From Forficula auricularia (Eukaryota; Arthropoda; Insecta; Dermaptera; Forficulidae), in assembly GCA_024734495.1 (NCBI GenBank), contig JALMQS010000099.1, positions 73,407,764 to 73,471,763 of the forward strand: DNA of 64,000 bases, in the 5' to 3' direction. The notes beneath the pieces were generated by a model, which ran no database searches, had not been told where the DNA came from, and saw only the letters and a program-made list of their open reading frames with translations. The first letter of the stretch is position 1. Each line of letters begins with the position of its first letter. Below are positions 1 through 11,859 of the stretch, piece by piece. The position numbers and the translations under genes were made by a program.

Positions 1-27
1 TGATCTGCTAAGACTATTAAAGGCTCT

Positions 28-300
28 TTCTCAAAAGGCCATTCAAAATTAATCCAAAGTAGACTTCCTACCTTTTCTCCCTCCACTAATTTTAAATATT
101 TACCCTTTTGTTATCTTAAAAATAAATTTTACCATTGAGTTGTATTCAAATTCGAAATCCTCTTTTCTCAAAAGGCCATTCAAAATTAATCCAAAGTAGA
201 CTTCCTACCTTTTATCCCTCCACTAATTTTAAATTTACCATTGACTTGTATTCAATTTCGACTTATTCAGGTCAGTTACTTTCTGTATCTCCTGAAGATG
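28..300 (+). repeat. 137-bp tandem duplication
   Basis: TTCTCAAAAGGCCATTCAAA starts at 28 and again at 165, and the following ~110 bases match with small gaps. The short open frames across it are not genes. Confidence 0.8.
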
Positions 301-331
301 GGTTAGTCACCCGAAATATATATATCGAGAT
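287..331 (+). ncRNA. hammerhead ribozyme motif, family H, intact core
   Basis: The order is helix I strand ATCTC (287-291), core CTGAAGA (292-298), one extra T, helix II GGGT/ACCC with a five-base loop (300-312), GAAA (313-316), a palindromic AT helix III, C17 at 326, and helix I strand GAGAT (327-331). All invariant core residues (C3, U4, G5, A6, G8, A9, G12, A13, A14) are present. Known relatives are the type I hammerheads with tiny helix III in Penelope-like elements. Predicted cleavage follows 326. Activity is untested. Confidence 0.6.
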
Positions 332-369
332 TAAGGATTCTCTAAAAATAAATTCGTTTTATTTTTTTA

Positions 370-470
370 TATCTTAATGTGAAACCTACCAAGTATTTTT
401 ATCCAATAATTTTAAAAAATGTTTCACCAAGTACCAACACCAAATTCCTTAAAAACTATACATACAGATA
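370..470 (-). mobile_element. family H repeat segment
   Basis: AATGTGAAACCTACCAAGTA to ACCAACACCAAATTCCTTAA recurs inverted at 3665-3760 and at 28375-28495. Copy 1 is adjacent to the intact hammerhead at 287-331; the copies at 3.8 kb and 28.55 kb carry damaged ones. Confidence 0.65.
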
Positions 471-479
471 TACAGAGAG

Positions 480-592
480 ACAGGAATTTTGTTAGGGTGT
501 TTTCGTTCATAACTTTGCTTGAAACGTGTGGAACCAAAATTTGGCGTGATTTGGAGCAATGTACAGAGAAAACCTTAATTTTATATATATAG
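480..592 (+). repeat. dispersed repeat shared with 61040-61150
   Basis: CATAACTTTGCTTGAAACGTG and GATTTGGAGCAATGTACAGA recur at 61070-61130 with AAAACCT following. It is presumably the end of one transposon family. Confidence 0.6.
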
Positions 593-836
593 ATTTACTC
601 TGCTAAATCTCATCTATTTCTCTCATCTGACCAATGAATATCAATGAAAACGCACGTTCACAGCGTCATAACCTGCATTGTGACTAGGAATAGAAAATAC
701 ACGTAACTGCACAAGCAAACAACTTCGTTTTTTTGCTCCAAATATTTCACTTTTTCAAATATACCCATCCATTTTTTTATGCAGTTCTGATATTTCTATG
801 TTTATCTTGGTTAGCAGCAATTTCACTCTTTTTCTA

Positions 837-1646
837 CTCTTATTAAACGAGCAAAAATTGTATATTTATTTGTTTGTATATATATTTGTTTGTTTATATA
901 TTTGTATCTTGGTTATATTTTGAAACCGACTCTACCGATTTTGATGAAATTCACGGGTTAGGGGGTTTTTGGGGTGACAATTCGATCTGTCACGGTCTCA
1001 TCTTCGACAAAATTGTTTTTCATGGGTTTTTTTGTAATCAAATTAATAATTCTCAGGTAGACAAATCCAATTCTTAGGGTTTTAAAAAAGGTTTCCCTTT
1101 TCCTTTTGTACCCAGGCAGACAATGGGTTGCCTTATTTCATTGTTCTAAAAGGCCTTGAAGAAGAATTGTGATTGTGGATTTTAACATATTTTGTTCTCC
1201 ATAAACGTTAGAAATATTAATAAACGTTTTATAATTGTTTTTATAAAGAACTTTATTTATTTAATAGAATAAAAAATAATCAAGAATTTATTTAAAAATA
1301 TATTTCGCATAAGCAGGTCTCAATTTTCTGAAAAAACAACACATTTTGATAGGTTTAATTTATTAACAATTGGATGAATAAAAATATGGTTGAATCAAAA
1401 CAGGTGCAGGAGGTGGGGTGCAGTGGTGTAGGATCCCGGGGTAGGGCGAGGTTTCGGGGGTGGGGTCAAGCGGGGTGGGGGGTACAGTGTGCGAATACTC
1501 TATATATTTGTATTTTTTTTAATTTGAAAACGGCTCTCAAATAAAAATCGACCTTTTTATCAGAATTTTAAATTAAAAATAATATTAAAATAAAGGTTTT
1601 AAGGAAGAAGTTACCGAGCATCGCTCGGTGCCTCCAGTTACTGATA
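837..1646 (+). mobile_element. Helitron-like element copy 1
   Basis: It starts TACTCTTATTAAACGAGC and ends with a perfect hairpin CCGAGC-ATC-GCTCGG (about 1615-1629), then GTGCCTCCAGTTACTGA followed by T. A hairpin about 12-15 bases before CTRR (here CTGA) is the hallmark of Helitron 3' ends. About 330 bases from 1210 to 1540, including a G-rich tract, are inserted relative to the copy at 7.7 kb. No helicase is encoded. Confidence 0.65.
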
Positions 1647-3899
1647 TCTTTAATATGGCAGAATTAGTTGTAGAATGTATCTTCAGTGAAGGAAATTCAA
1701 TTCTTTAATGATTTCAAACTTGTGTAGATACTTCATCCCATTCGGGCACTTATTCTAACATCTTTTTTCGAAACGAAGATTGGTTCAATGGTTCAACCCA
1801 ACTGGGAAAGTCAATCTTTTCTTTCACTTAAACTTAAACCGAGACAATTAACTGTCCCGAAATAATTTGTCGGGGCAACGGGAGCAGAACAAATCCCGAA
1901 AATCCGTGGTGTATGGACACTAGAGTGGAACAAAAATGTCCTCTTTTCAATTTTATTTTTATTTTGTATTTGAAATGGTGGCCAAAATTTGCATTTTAGG
2001 TTTATAAAGAAACGACAAAAATTATGTTGTCATTTTTCAATATCTTAAGGTGCAGCAAAGAGCTTTAATATTGTTAAAAATTTTGAAAAAATTATTTCTT
2101 GATAAAGATTTTTAATGTTTTCTTCTGCATGTATTTATACAAAATCTAGTTGTAAGACAAGAAAACGATATAAAAATAGTAACTTATTGGAAAATTATTC
2201 GAAATAATAGTAAAAAAATTGAACTTTTATCAAATTGTAGGTATCGTTCTTGCGGCACCTCAAGACATGCTATAATCACTGTCTCAAAAATTTTTATGCC
2301 TTTTTTACATCAATGAACATTTATTTTGTGGTATTATAATAACAACTTATTGTTTTTATATATAAACATACTAAAAAATAAGAACATAGCCAAATCTGTT
2401 AATTTATGAAACTTTATCGTTCTTGTGGCACCTCCTTTCGTATTTTCTTCTGATAAAGGCAGCTTTTCCACTACTGAAAGCAACTTTTCCATGGTATTAC
2501 AAATCTATATAATAAAAATGAATTTCTGTTTCTTTGTAAGCGCAGATCTCTCAAATGCCTGGACCGATTTGTCTATATTTTTTTTTAAATGTTCGTAATA
2601 GTCCAATTCAGGTTAATACGTAAAAAAAATTTGGAAAAGTTGTCCGGAAAATTGGAAAATTCAGGAAAAACTAAAAAAAATTCAGGTTAGCCAACATAGC
2701 TTGCCAAACAATAAAAGAACTAAACTAGCAAAAAAAAAACAAGTGTTGGCGGACCTGTTTCTAAGATTTTTGAGTGTCATTCATTCTCAATAGTTCTAAC
2801 CACATTATCGTTGAAGAAGAATTTAATACTGCAACAAAGATTTAAAAAACTATCTATTTTTTTAAAGTACATTTAAAACCAAAAAATTAAAAAAAAATCG
2901 TCATGATAACTAAATTTTTGAAAAAGTTATTGTTATTTAAAAAAAAGCTATTTTTTTCAAAAATTCCAAACTTCTTTTGTGTTAGGTGAAAAAATTTGAA
3001 AAAAATTCTAAAAACCGTCTTTAATAGGGTAGAAAAAAAAATAAAAAAGTTTCAGCCAAGCTTTTGATTATATATATAAATGAAAAATATTTAATTTAAA
3101 ATAAAATATGTTTTTTAAAAATCATTTTTCTTAAAAATACCCTTGGAATTCTCATCTCATCTTTTTTCTATTGTATTTAAGACCCTCAGCCAGTTCAAAA
3201 GAACTAAGCCTTTTGGCTTTTGTATTTGAGCTCATTCATTCATTTCAATATTATTTATTTATTTCAAAGTTAATTATAAAGGATTATTGAAACTATACTA
3301 ACTAAACTAACTGAAAGGAATTAAATAGCTTTTGGAATTTCTTTAAAAATATATTTTAAAGATTATAACCAAAATTCAATTAGCCCGTAGAATTCTTTAA
3401 AGAGAATAAAATCATTTGAAAACCCATTGTTATATTGTTTCTAAATTTTCTATAATCTAATAATAAACTTTAACAGTTTATTATTTTTAATTTTTTAATT
3501 GGATAATTCTCCCCACTAAACGTACAATATGAATTTTACCTTATTTATTGAATTTTTTAAGTTGAAAGGTTCTTTTTGCTGAATAATTGAGTAACAGAAG
3601 GGGACAATAAAATATTGTCTTCTGCTGGAAAAATAATTTTTTTGAATTCATTCATAAAGAGTTTTTAAGGAATTTGGTGTTGGTACTTGTTGAAACATTT
3701 TTTTAAAATTATTGGATAAAAAATACTTGGTAGGTTTCACATTAAGATATAAAAAAATAAAACGAATTTATTTTTGGAGAATATTTAATTTCGATATATA
3801 TATTTCGGGTGACTAACCCAGTTAGTATTTTTTTATCCAATAATCATTCATAAAGAGATATACTTTGTCCTTTTCATCAATCTATTACAATTAATTCAC

Positions 3900-5690
3900 A
3901 AGAGTTGATATATGAAAGTGTTCTTTACACGTGTAGAAAACATCAATAAAACAGCCACGTGGGGGTCCAGGGGGCAGAAGCCCCCTGTAAAAGTAATAAA
4001 AATTTGTATTTTTCGTTCCACCTTAATGAACACCCTACATTATACAAAAGAACAGGAAAACATGAACAAATTCAAAATGATTTTATCCACATATACCGTA
4101 TCTAAATTTTTCGAGGATACAAATTCTCTTTTAAATAGGTGTTAGTTTTATTCTTTTTTGACAAAAAAAAAACACATTTTTATCTTTTATTTTACTTTAT
4201 TCTATTGTTTTCCACGTTTTAGACATTTGCAATTACAAAGATCAAAAAAAAAAATATATTCGATTGAATTCCCTACCAGAGCCATCCATTCTGCCTCCGG
4301 GCATTCCGAGTAATTAATTTCGTATTGAAATTTTTATTGATTTTATTGGTAGAGTAGAGATACTAAATTAAAACAGGATTGAAAAAAAAAAGTTTTTTGG
4401 ATTCAGGTGACCTGAAACATACACGGTCCTATCTATACTATAAATAAATAAATAAATTATAATGAATGGATGGATTCTTATTGTTCATTAAAAGGAACTT
4501 AGATACAATATACAATGGAGAGCAGTATATATTTAGAATTACTTTGATATCTAAATATAATACGTAAAGAATTTATTTGCTTGTTTACAACTATTTTTGT
4601 GCCTCACTTCGCTCTCACTATACAGTAAATGTTCTAATTCGAGACTTCAAACTAAGAGCCAACTATTTCAACATTAGTATTAAATAAACTGACGTGTCCA
4701 TTCACGTGACTTTGCCATACACCTGGTTCTTCTCTTATAATTAAATTTAATAAAATCATTTATAATTATTTACAAAAGAACCCCCCTCTGAGTTTTGGAC
4801 TTATTAGCAATTTATGAATCTCCTTATAAATGAGAATATTCTATTGTAAATATCAGCTTTCTTCGATTGTTTTTTTTAATAGAATTTATTCCATTTTTAG
4901 AATGACAGTGTAGAAGGTCGTCAAAGTAGTTATTTTTACAGGATTTATGTATTTAACGGGATTTCCAAACTAGTGAACATAAAATTACGAAAAAATTCTA
5001 CAAATATGTTCATTCTCTCTATATAAACGATATATAAGCACGAAATGGTGGAACCTTGGGGTGTGAGTCCAACTCACACTTGGCCGCTTGGCTGTTTGTC
5101 GTCTGTTTATTGAAAGTGAGAATTAAACAAGATGTGTTGCGTTAAGCGTAGTAAACAGAGGGCGACCACACAAACAACATTTAATAAACAAAAATATATT
5201 TTTGTTTGTAAACATAAAAATGAATAATTTTGAGGGCACTTGCTTTAAAGGTGAAACAAACATCAAATCACCGCACAGAACGAGTTCCGAAATACCTCAT
5301 TCTGGGCACCCATCGGATATTCACTCATATTTTTAAATGCGCCCTCTTCCTTGATGAATTTCATTGAGCTTGGTTTTTCTGAGCTTTGAGCTTTGATAAT
5401 TTGATTTTTTCCGAATCTCTTCCCTTGGTCACCCCAAACATTTTTCATATTTCCTTTTATAAGTTTTTAGTTGATTATTTTATAACGTCGGGGTCACCAT
5501 TTTTAGTTGATTATTTTATTTATAAGATAGAATATTAACAAACACAATTTATAAGGTAAACTGGACGTAATTCGTTTAATGGAAAATATAATAAAACAGG
5601 GAAACAGAATTAATAAAACAAGAGAAAAACAAAGAATATAAAACTATAAACAAACAAAGAAATTAATTAACATATTAAAATGTCTGAGAA
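3900..5690. other. no gene seen
   Basis: AT-rich sequence with a family B-type relic at about 4690-4800 (ACGTGACTTTGCCATACACC) and otherwise no recognised feature. Short frames at 3912 and 5263 have no family signature. Confidence 0.5.
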
Positions 5691-5696
5691 GCGAAT

Positions 5697-5905
5697 GTGG
5701 GTCAGTGGCTAGAGTGTCGGGCCCCTGGGCTGAAGTATGCTGGTTCGAGACTGAGTCTCGGCAGATATTTGTAGTCGCCTCCTCTTGGAAAGCAAAGGCA
5801 ACCTACCAAGAGTATAATTGCCTAGTAACCTCTTCAAACTAGCCGTTCGGAGCCGGCGTTAAAAATTAGGTCCCGTATATCTGTTTAAAAACAGCTAAAC
5901 GTTCA
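5697..5905 (+). mobile_element. tRNA-derived SINE
   Basis: It has an A box (TGGCTAGAGTG) and B box (GGTTCGAGACT) about 45 bases apart, as in RNA polymerase III promoters. An unrelated body and a CATCTTCATCATCACTT tail follow. The head does not fold into a full tRNA, so it is not a tRNA gene. Confidence 0.6.
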
Positions 5906-6394
5906 TCTTCATCATCACTTATATTCAATCGTGGTCTCTTGGCATATCTGCACGGGGGTGGGTTTCGTGAGTGAGCGTCTCTTTTTTGGTGTCCTTTTCC
6001 TCCCTATTGCTGGCTCTCTCACCTTCCTTTCACTCGAGTTTTCTTTTTCACACACACTTTTGTTTTTCTTTTTCTCTTCTTTTATTTTATGTGAAATATT
6101 CTTTTTTTACTGCTCATATGCAAACTGCCTCAGAGCACTGTATATGCTTTTAAATCTGTAAATAGAGATAAATGATTAAATAAATAAATAAACACACTCA
6201 TCACAGGTATATGTGGAGAGGAGCCTAAACGTCAGGGAGACCTGATATGGCACTTAAAGAAGAATATTACAATGTCTAGTCTTCGGGCGGCCACAAGCTT
6301 AAAATCACTTTTTCTATTGAGATTACATTTTTATTGGTCTATTTCGGATGGTCTTGTGAAATAGCATGTACGTACAGGGACGCGTCAAGTGCGT

Positions 6395-6605
6395 TTTGCG
6401 TCGTCGTGCGAAATACTGATTGGCGCCTTTAAATGCTACAAACAAACTCAGAGTCGGACAGACTTGTTTTGCGAGCAGAGGGTGGGAGGGGGGTCATCAG
6501 CAGACATAATCATGTTCAAACCTGTCGCGGCACGCTCTCTGTTTGCCAGTAGCAGCATCAGTCCCGTCATTTAATAGCCACAAACCACACCAAGATCAGT
6601 TAAGG
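6395..6605 (+). other. promoter-like GC-richer segment with short presequence-like frame
   Basis: ATTGGCGCCTTTAAATGC (inverted CCAAT plus TATA-like) precedes a CpG-containing stretch and ATGTTCAAACC at 6511. The frame reads MFKPVAARSLFASSSISPVI and stops at once. Its Arg/Ser/Ala pattern resembles a mitochondrial targeting presequence. It may be the 5' end of a gene truncated by the element at 6624, or chance. Confidence 0.2.
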
Positions 6606-6623
6606 ATATGCCTACCCGGACAT

Positions 6624-7150
6624 TACCCATTTTTACTTTATCCAATGCGAAGCATCCCGTATAGCACAGAGACCAAAATCAAACCCAAATGCAACTTTTT
6701 TGGTTGGTTGATTATTGTTTTTTATTAAAGAATTCTGTAATTATTCATTATTTTAATCAAATCAAAGAAATATTTAATTATAAGTAAACATTTGCAAATC
6801 GGTGCCAAAAATGTTGGCGACAACCTGTTTGAAACGGTTACATTATAATCTTTGCGACTATAATTTAACGAAAATACAACAGCTGCAAAACGGAAAAAAT
6901 TAGACATAACTACCGTTTAGAAACCGTAATTCAGCCTAATTAAATCTATACAAAGACTATAATTCAACCAATCAAAAAAGTTGCATTTGGGTTTTATTTT
7001 GGTCTCCTGTGCTATACGGGATGGATGGATGGATGGATCGACGATTTTCTCCACACAATTCAACCAATTGTATTGGAATTGAAAATCTACCATTAATTTA
7101 ACCCAATGAAGCCCTGATTAGTTTTTGGTAAAAACAAACAGTCTCCTTGA
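6624..7150 (+). mobile_element. family A relative interrupted by a ~380-bp hairpin insert
   Basis: A 5' end (TTTACTTTATCCAATGCGAAG) at about 6624-6650 and the core (GATGGATGGATGG ... TTGGTAAAAAC) from about 7015 are separated by inverted arms that read ATCCCGTATAGCACAG at 6654 and the complement at 7005-7022. The insert is probably a MITE. Confidence 0.5.
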
Positions 7151-7727
7151 TAATTAAGGAGATAACGTGACGTCAGATAATGGCGACCGAACAAGGATGA
7201 TTTATTAAAATTGGACTGACCAATATATAAATGGAAAAATGAGCAGAGACTACCTAATATTTATTATTTTTAAAAAGCAATTTTTATCAAAATGTTATTT
7301 TATGTCTATTAATTGTCAAAAGATTGATATCAAATGTACAGAAAAAAGGTATACCTATCAGAATATTAAGTTAACGTTTTTAATTTTCTTTCAAAAATTG
7401 GTGGAGGGAGCCGTTTGAACACCCTTCCTTGTAACTAATCTACTATATTTTACATATTTTTAAATAATATGTTTATAACTCAAAAAAATAAATTAAAATT
7501 AAAATTAGTCGCGTAACGAGGGCATGAAGCGCCTGTGGCAAGTGTCTTTCTTGACCCTCCACGTTAGCCAATAATGACAAAAAAAATTAAGAATTTCAAT
7601 TTAACAAGTTAAATTTTACTAAATACAATATTATATCACATACTATTATTAACCTGATCAAAAAGCACAATAGAGAAGTATTGGTCAAGGTTTTTATAAA
7701 TAATCTATACAGTGCAATAACTATTTA

Positions 7728-8191
7728 CTCTTATTAAACGAGCAAAAATTGTATATATATTTATTTATATATTTGTGTCTTTGTTCTATTTTGAAAACGG
7801 CTCTACCGATTTTGAAGAAATTCACGGGTTAGGTGGTTTTTGGGTTGACAATTCAATCTGTCACGATCTCATCCCCGGCTAAATTGTTTTTAATGGGTTT
7901 TTTCGTAATCAAATTAATTATTCTCCGGTAGAAAAATGTCAATCTTGGAGTTTTAAAAAAAAGGTATCTCTTTTAATTTTGTACCCAGACAGACAATGGG
8001 TTGGGTTAATTCATTGTTCTCGAAGGTCTTGAAGAAGTATTGTGATTGTGGTTTTTAACATATTTTGTTCTCCCTAAACGTTAGAATTGAATCGACCTTT
8101 TTATCAGAATTTTAAATTAAAAATAATATTAAAATTAACTGAAGGAAAAAGTAACCGAGCATCGCTCGGTGCCTCCAGGTACTAGGGTATT
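7728..8191 (+). mobile_element. Helitron-like element copy 2 (uninterrupted)
   Basis: Same start (TACTCTTATTAAACGAGC) and same end hairpin CCGAGC-ATC-GCTCGG at about 8156-8170, then GTGCCTCCAGGTACTAG (CTRR as CTAG). At about 460 bp it gives the family's compact form. Confidence 0.65.
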
Positions 8192-8989
8192 AAGCGCCAC
8201 CGTCGGCAAATAACAAATTGATGCTTTATGATTTTTCACTCAGATTAGTCTTTTTGTTTTTAAATGTCTCTTAAACCCCTGTCCAGCATTGTTTTTGCAT
8301 CTAATAACAAATTTTAGTGTGGTTCAGGAGCATGAAGAAATAAAAGTTGTCTGATGTGATAAATCAAGTTGTTGGCTAATAGGGGTTTTCAAAATGAGTT
8401 CTTACCCGAATGGAAAATTTTCCCCTGAACACCCCTGATCTGATTTTCTTAAATTTATGTTAGTTACGAATTTTTCCTATTTGCGCCCCCAGGCTATTAC
8501 GCCAGTGGCGGGCGCCTTCTTTTGCCACGCCCTCTGATTGAAATAATGATAATTTTAATTAAAAGAGTGAAATAATTGTTCGTTGTGAAGCATCGGGTTG
8601 GGTTAGGGGAGGGGGTTGAACCTCCCCTCTTGGCTATGCTACTGTAAATACTGAAATTATAAAGATGAAAAGTTTATTTGTTTTTGACGATATCTCTTTT
8701 GAACTACCGATTGAGATGGAAATTTTGCTGTGTTATGTATTGTTTTAACAAAATAATAATATGTAGTATAATGCTATAATGTTATTTTTAACCGACTTCA
8801 AAAAAGAGGAGGAGGTTCTCTATTCGATTGAGTTTTTTTTTTATTTTTTTTTTATTTTTGTGCCTATGTTACCTCATATCTCCGCCAATTGTCAACAGAT
8901 TTTGAAATTTTTTTTTGCATTGGGTCCAGTCTAGCTTCCGATTGGTCCCATTTTTTTTTTCGTTTTTTTTCTTAGGTATTAGACCTTTT

Positions 8990-11337
8990 TACTTTATCCA
9001 ATGCAAAGCATGGGTAAAGTATTGCAATCGCTCTCGGGGCAAGCGTGGCTTCAAAGGGTCCTCAGGTAGGAGACTAATGCCGTGGTACCCATGGACTCAA
9101 TTAAAGTCACAAATTGTAGTATTCAATTAGGTTGAATTTGTAGCACGTGACGGTTTTGCCAAAAAGTACATGGGGTCTCGTCGAGGAGGCCAAAAAGTGC
9201 CATTTTTACTTTATCCAATGCAAAGCATGGGTAAAGTATTGTAATCGCTCTCGGGGCAAGCGTGGCTTCAAAGGGTCCTCAGGTAAAGACTACGGAACCC
9301 ATGGACTCAATTAAAGTCACAAATTGTAGTATTCAATTAGGTTGAATTTTAGCACGTGACGGTTTTGCCAAAAATTACAAGGGGTCTCGTCGAGAGGCCA
9401 AAAAGTGCGATTTTTTCATTTAGTGCGTGCGGATGTATGTATGTATGTATGGATGGATGTATGTTATCGTTTTTTTGGCCCACGATTTTTTCCACACCGT
9501 TGCACCGATTGAAATGAAATTGAAAACCTGGCATTCTTTTAACAAAATGAAGCGCTGATTAGTTTTTGGTACATATCGGCCCACAAACATTAGTACTTTA
9601 TTACAGTACTTTTTAGTTTTTCTAAATATCTTGAAAATGACTTAACCAATTTTGATGAAATTTAATATCCTAATTAAGTACCTTGGGGACCACAAAAAAG
9701 GTTAAATAAAGTTTTTAGTAAAATTATATTTTAAAGTACTTTACTCTAGAGTAAGATGGTACTTTTTTTAATTTTTTTAATTCTTTAAAATTTATTCATT
9801 TGAAAGTTTTAATATAGCTCATTTAGCCTTGCTTAAGTAAGAATGGATAGGCTTCTCTCTGTGAAATGCTAAAAATTTGGGAGGAATTTTTATGAGTAAC
9901 CATAGCAACTGCGTTGTTTTCTTATCCGTTACCTTTGCTGAAGACAGAGAAATCGATTTTAAACCAAAAATAGCGATTGATTCTCATCTAGTATTTGAGG
10001 AATAATCATTCTATATTGGATTTTTGACGTTTCGGTTTTTATTAGTAACCATTGCTGAAGACATAGAGAAATCGATTTTAAACGAAAAATAGCGATTGAT
10101 TCTCATCTAATACTTGAGGAATAATCATTCTATATTGGATTTTTGACGTTTCGGTTTTTATTAGTAACCATTGCTGAAGACATAGAGGAATCGACTTAAA
10201 ATCAAAAATAGCGATTGATTCTCATCTAGTACTTGAGGAATAATCATTCTATATTGGATTTTTGACGTTTCGGTTTTTATTGGTAACCATTGCTGAAGAC
10301 ATAGAGGAATCGACTTAAAATAAAAAATAGCGATTGATTCTCATCTAGTACTTGAGGAATAGTCATTCTATATTGGATTTTTGACGTTTCGGTTTTTATT
10401 GGTAACCATTGCTAAAGACATAGAGGAATCGACTTAAAATAAAAAATAGCGATTGATTCTCATCTAATACTTGAGGAATAGTCATTCTATATTGGATTTT
10501 TGACGTTTCGGTTTTTATTAGTAACCATTGCTGAAGACATAGAGAAATCGACTTTAAACCAAAAATAGCGATTTATTCTCATCTAGTACTTGAGGAATAA
10601 TCATTCTATATTGGATTTTTGACGTTTCGGTTTTTATTAGTAACCATTGCTGAAGACATGGAGGAATCGACTTAAAATAAAAAATAGCGATTGATTCTCA
10701 TCTAGTACTTGAGGAATAATCATTCTATATTGGATTTTTGACGTTTCGGTTTTTATTGGTAACCATTGCTGAAGACATAGAGGAATCGACTTAAAATCAA
10801 AAATAGCGATTGATTCTCATCTAATACTTGAGGAATAACAATTCTACATTAGGTATTTGACGTTTCGATTATTATTGGTAACCATTGCTGAAGACATGGA
10901 GGAATCGACTTAAAATCTAAAATAACGATCGATTCTTATCTAATACTAGAGGAATAACCTTATTGCATTCCATTTTTGATGTTTTGACTATTAATGGAAA
11001 CCTCTACTGAAAATGTAGAAGAATCGACTTAAAATCAAAAAGACTAAATTCTTTTTTGGTAAACAACTCAAGCTTGAGTATTAGATGAGAATCGATGGCT
11101 ATTTTTGATTTTAAGTCGATTCCTCTATGTCTTCAGCAATGGTTACAATAATGACCGAAATGTCAAAAATCCAATGTGGAATGGTTATTCCTCGACTCTT
11201 AAATGAGAATTATTTTTGAATTAATGTCAATATGAACTACAAATTGCAAGTGATATCTGATTAATAATAAAGGAACAAACATATTAATATTTCAAATGAA
11301 TTTGGATAAAGTTTAGCAACGATCCGTTGCAGTTTAT
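8990..11337 (+). mobile_element. family A Helentron-like (HINE) element, module 1 with 119-bp array
   Basis: It begins TACTTTATCCAATGC, and its first ~220 bases occur twice in tandem (starts at 8990 and 9208). A GTATG/GGATG microsatellite, a core ending in TTACTCTAGAG, and about ten units of a 119-bp repeat follow. The 3' end carries TTTGGATAAAGT, the inverse of the 5' ACTTTATCCAA, then a perfect hairpin GCAACG-ATC-CGTTGC at 11316-11330 and AGTTTATTT. Short subterminal inverted repeats, an internal tandem repeat and a 3' hairpin without CTRR are the known layout of Helentron-associated elements (HINE/DINE-1). No Rep/helicase gene is present, so it is non-autonomous. Confidence 0.75.
9900..11040 (+). 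repeat. 119-bp satellite array 1, about ten units
   Basis: The landmark TAGCGATTGATTCTCATC recurs at 9971, 10090, 10209, 10328, 10447, 10566, 10685 and 10804, exactly 119 bases apart, with a diverged copy at 10923. Units in this array typically read AATAATCATTC, which distinguishes them from array 2. Confidence 0.95.
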
Positions 11338-11859
11338 TTCATTTAGTGCGTGCGGATGTATGTATGTATGTATGGATGGATGTATGTTATCGCTTTTTTG
11401 GCCCACGATTTTTTCCACACCGTTGCACCGATTGAAATGAAATTGAAAACCTAGCATTCTTTTGAACAAAATGAAGCGCTGATTAGTTTTTGGTACATAT
11501 CGACCCACAAACATTAGTACTTTATTTCAGTACTTTTTTAGTTTTTTCTAAATATCTTGAAAATGACTTAACCAATTTTGATGAAATTTAATATCCTAAT
11601 TAAGTACCTTGGGGACCACAAAAAAGGATAAATAAAGTTTTTAGTAAAATTATATTTTAAAGTACTTTACTCTAGAGTAAGATGGTACTTTTTTAATTTT
11701 TTAAATTCTTTAAAATTTATTCATTTGAAAGTTTTAATATAGCTCATTTAGCCTTGCTTAAGTAAGAATGGATAGGCTTCTCTCTGTGAAATGCTAAAAA
11801 TTTGGGAGGAAATTTTGTAAGTAACCATAGCAACTGCGTTGTTTTCTTATCCCTTACCT

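Noticed and set aside
5697..5770. tRNA gene
   Set aside because: A and B boxes are present but acceptor and anticodon arms do not form a cloverleaf, and SINE body sequence follows.
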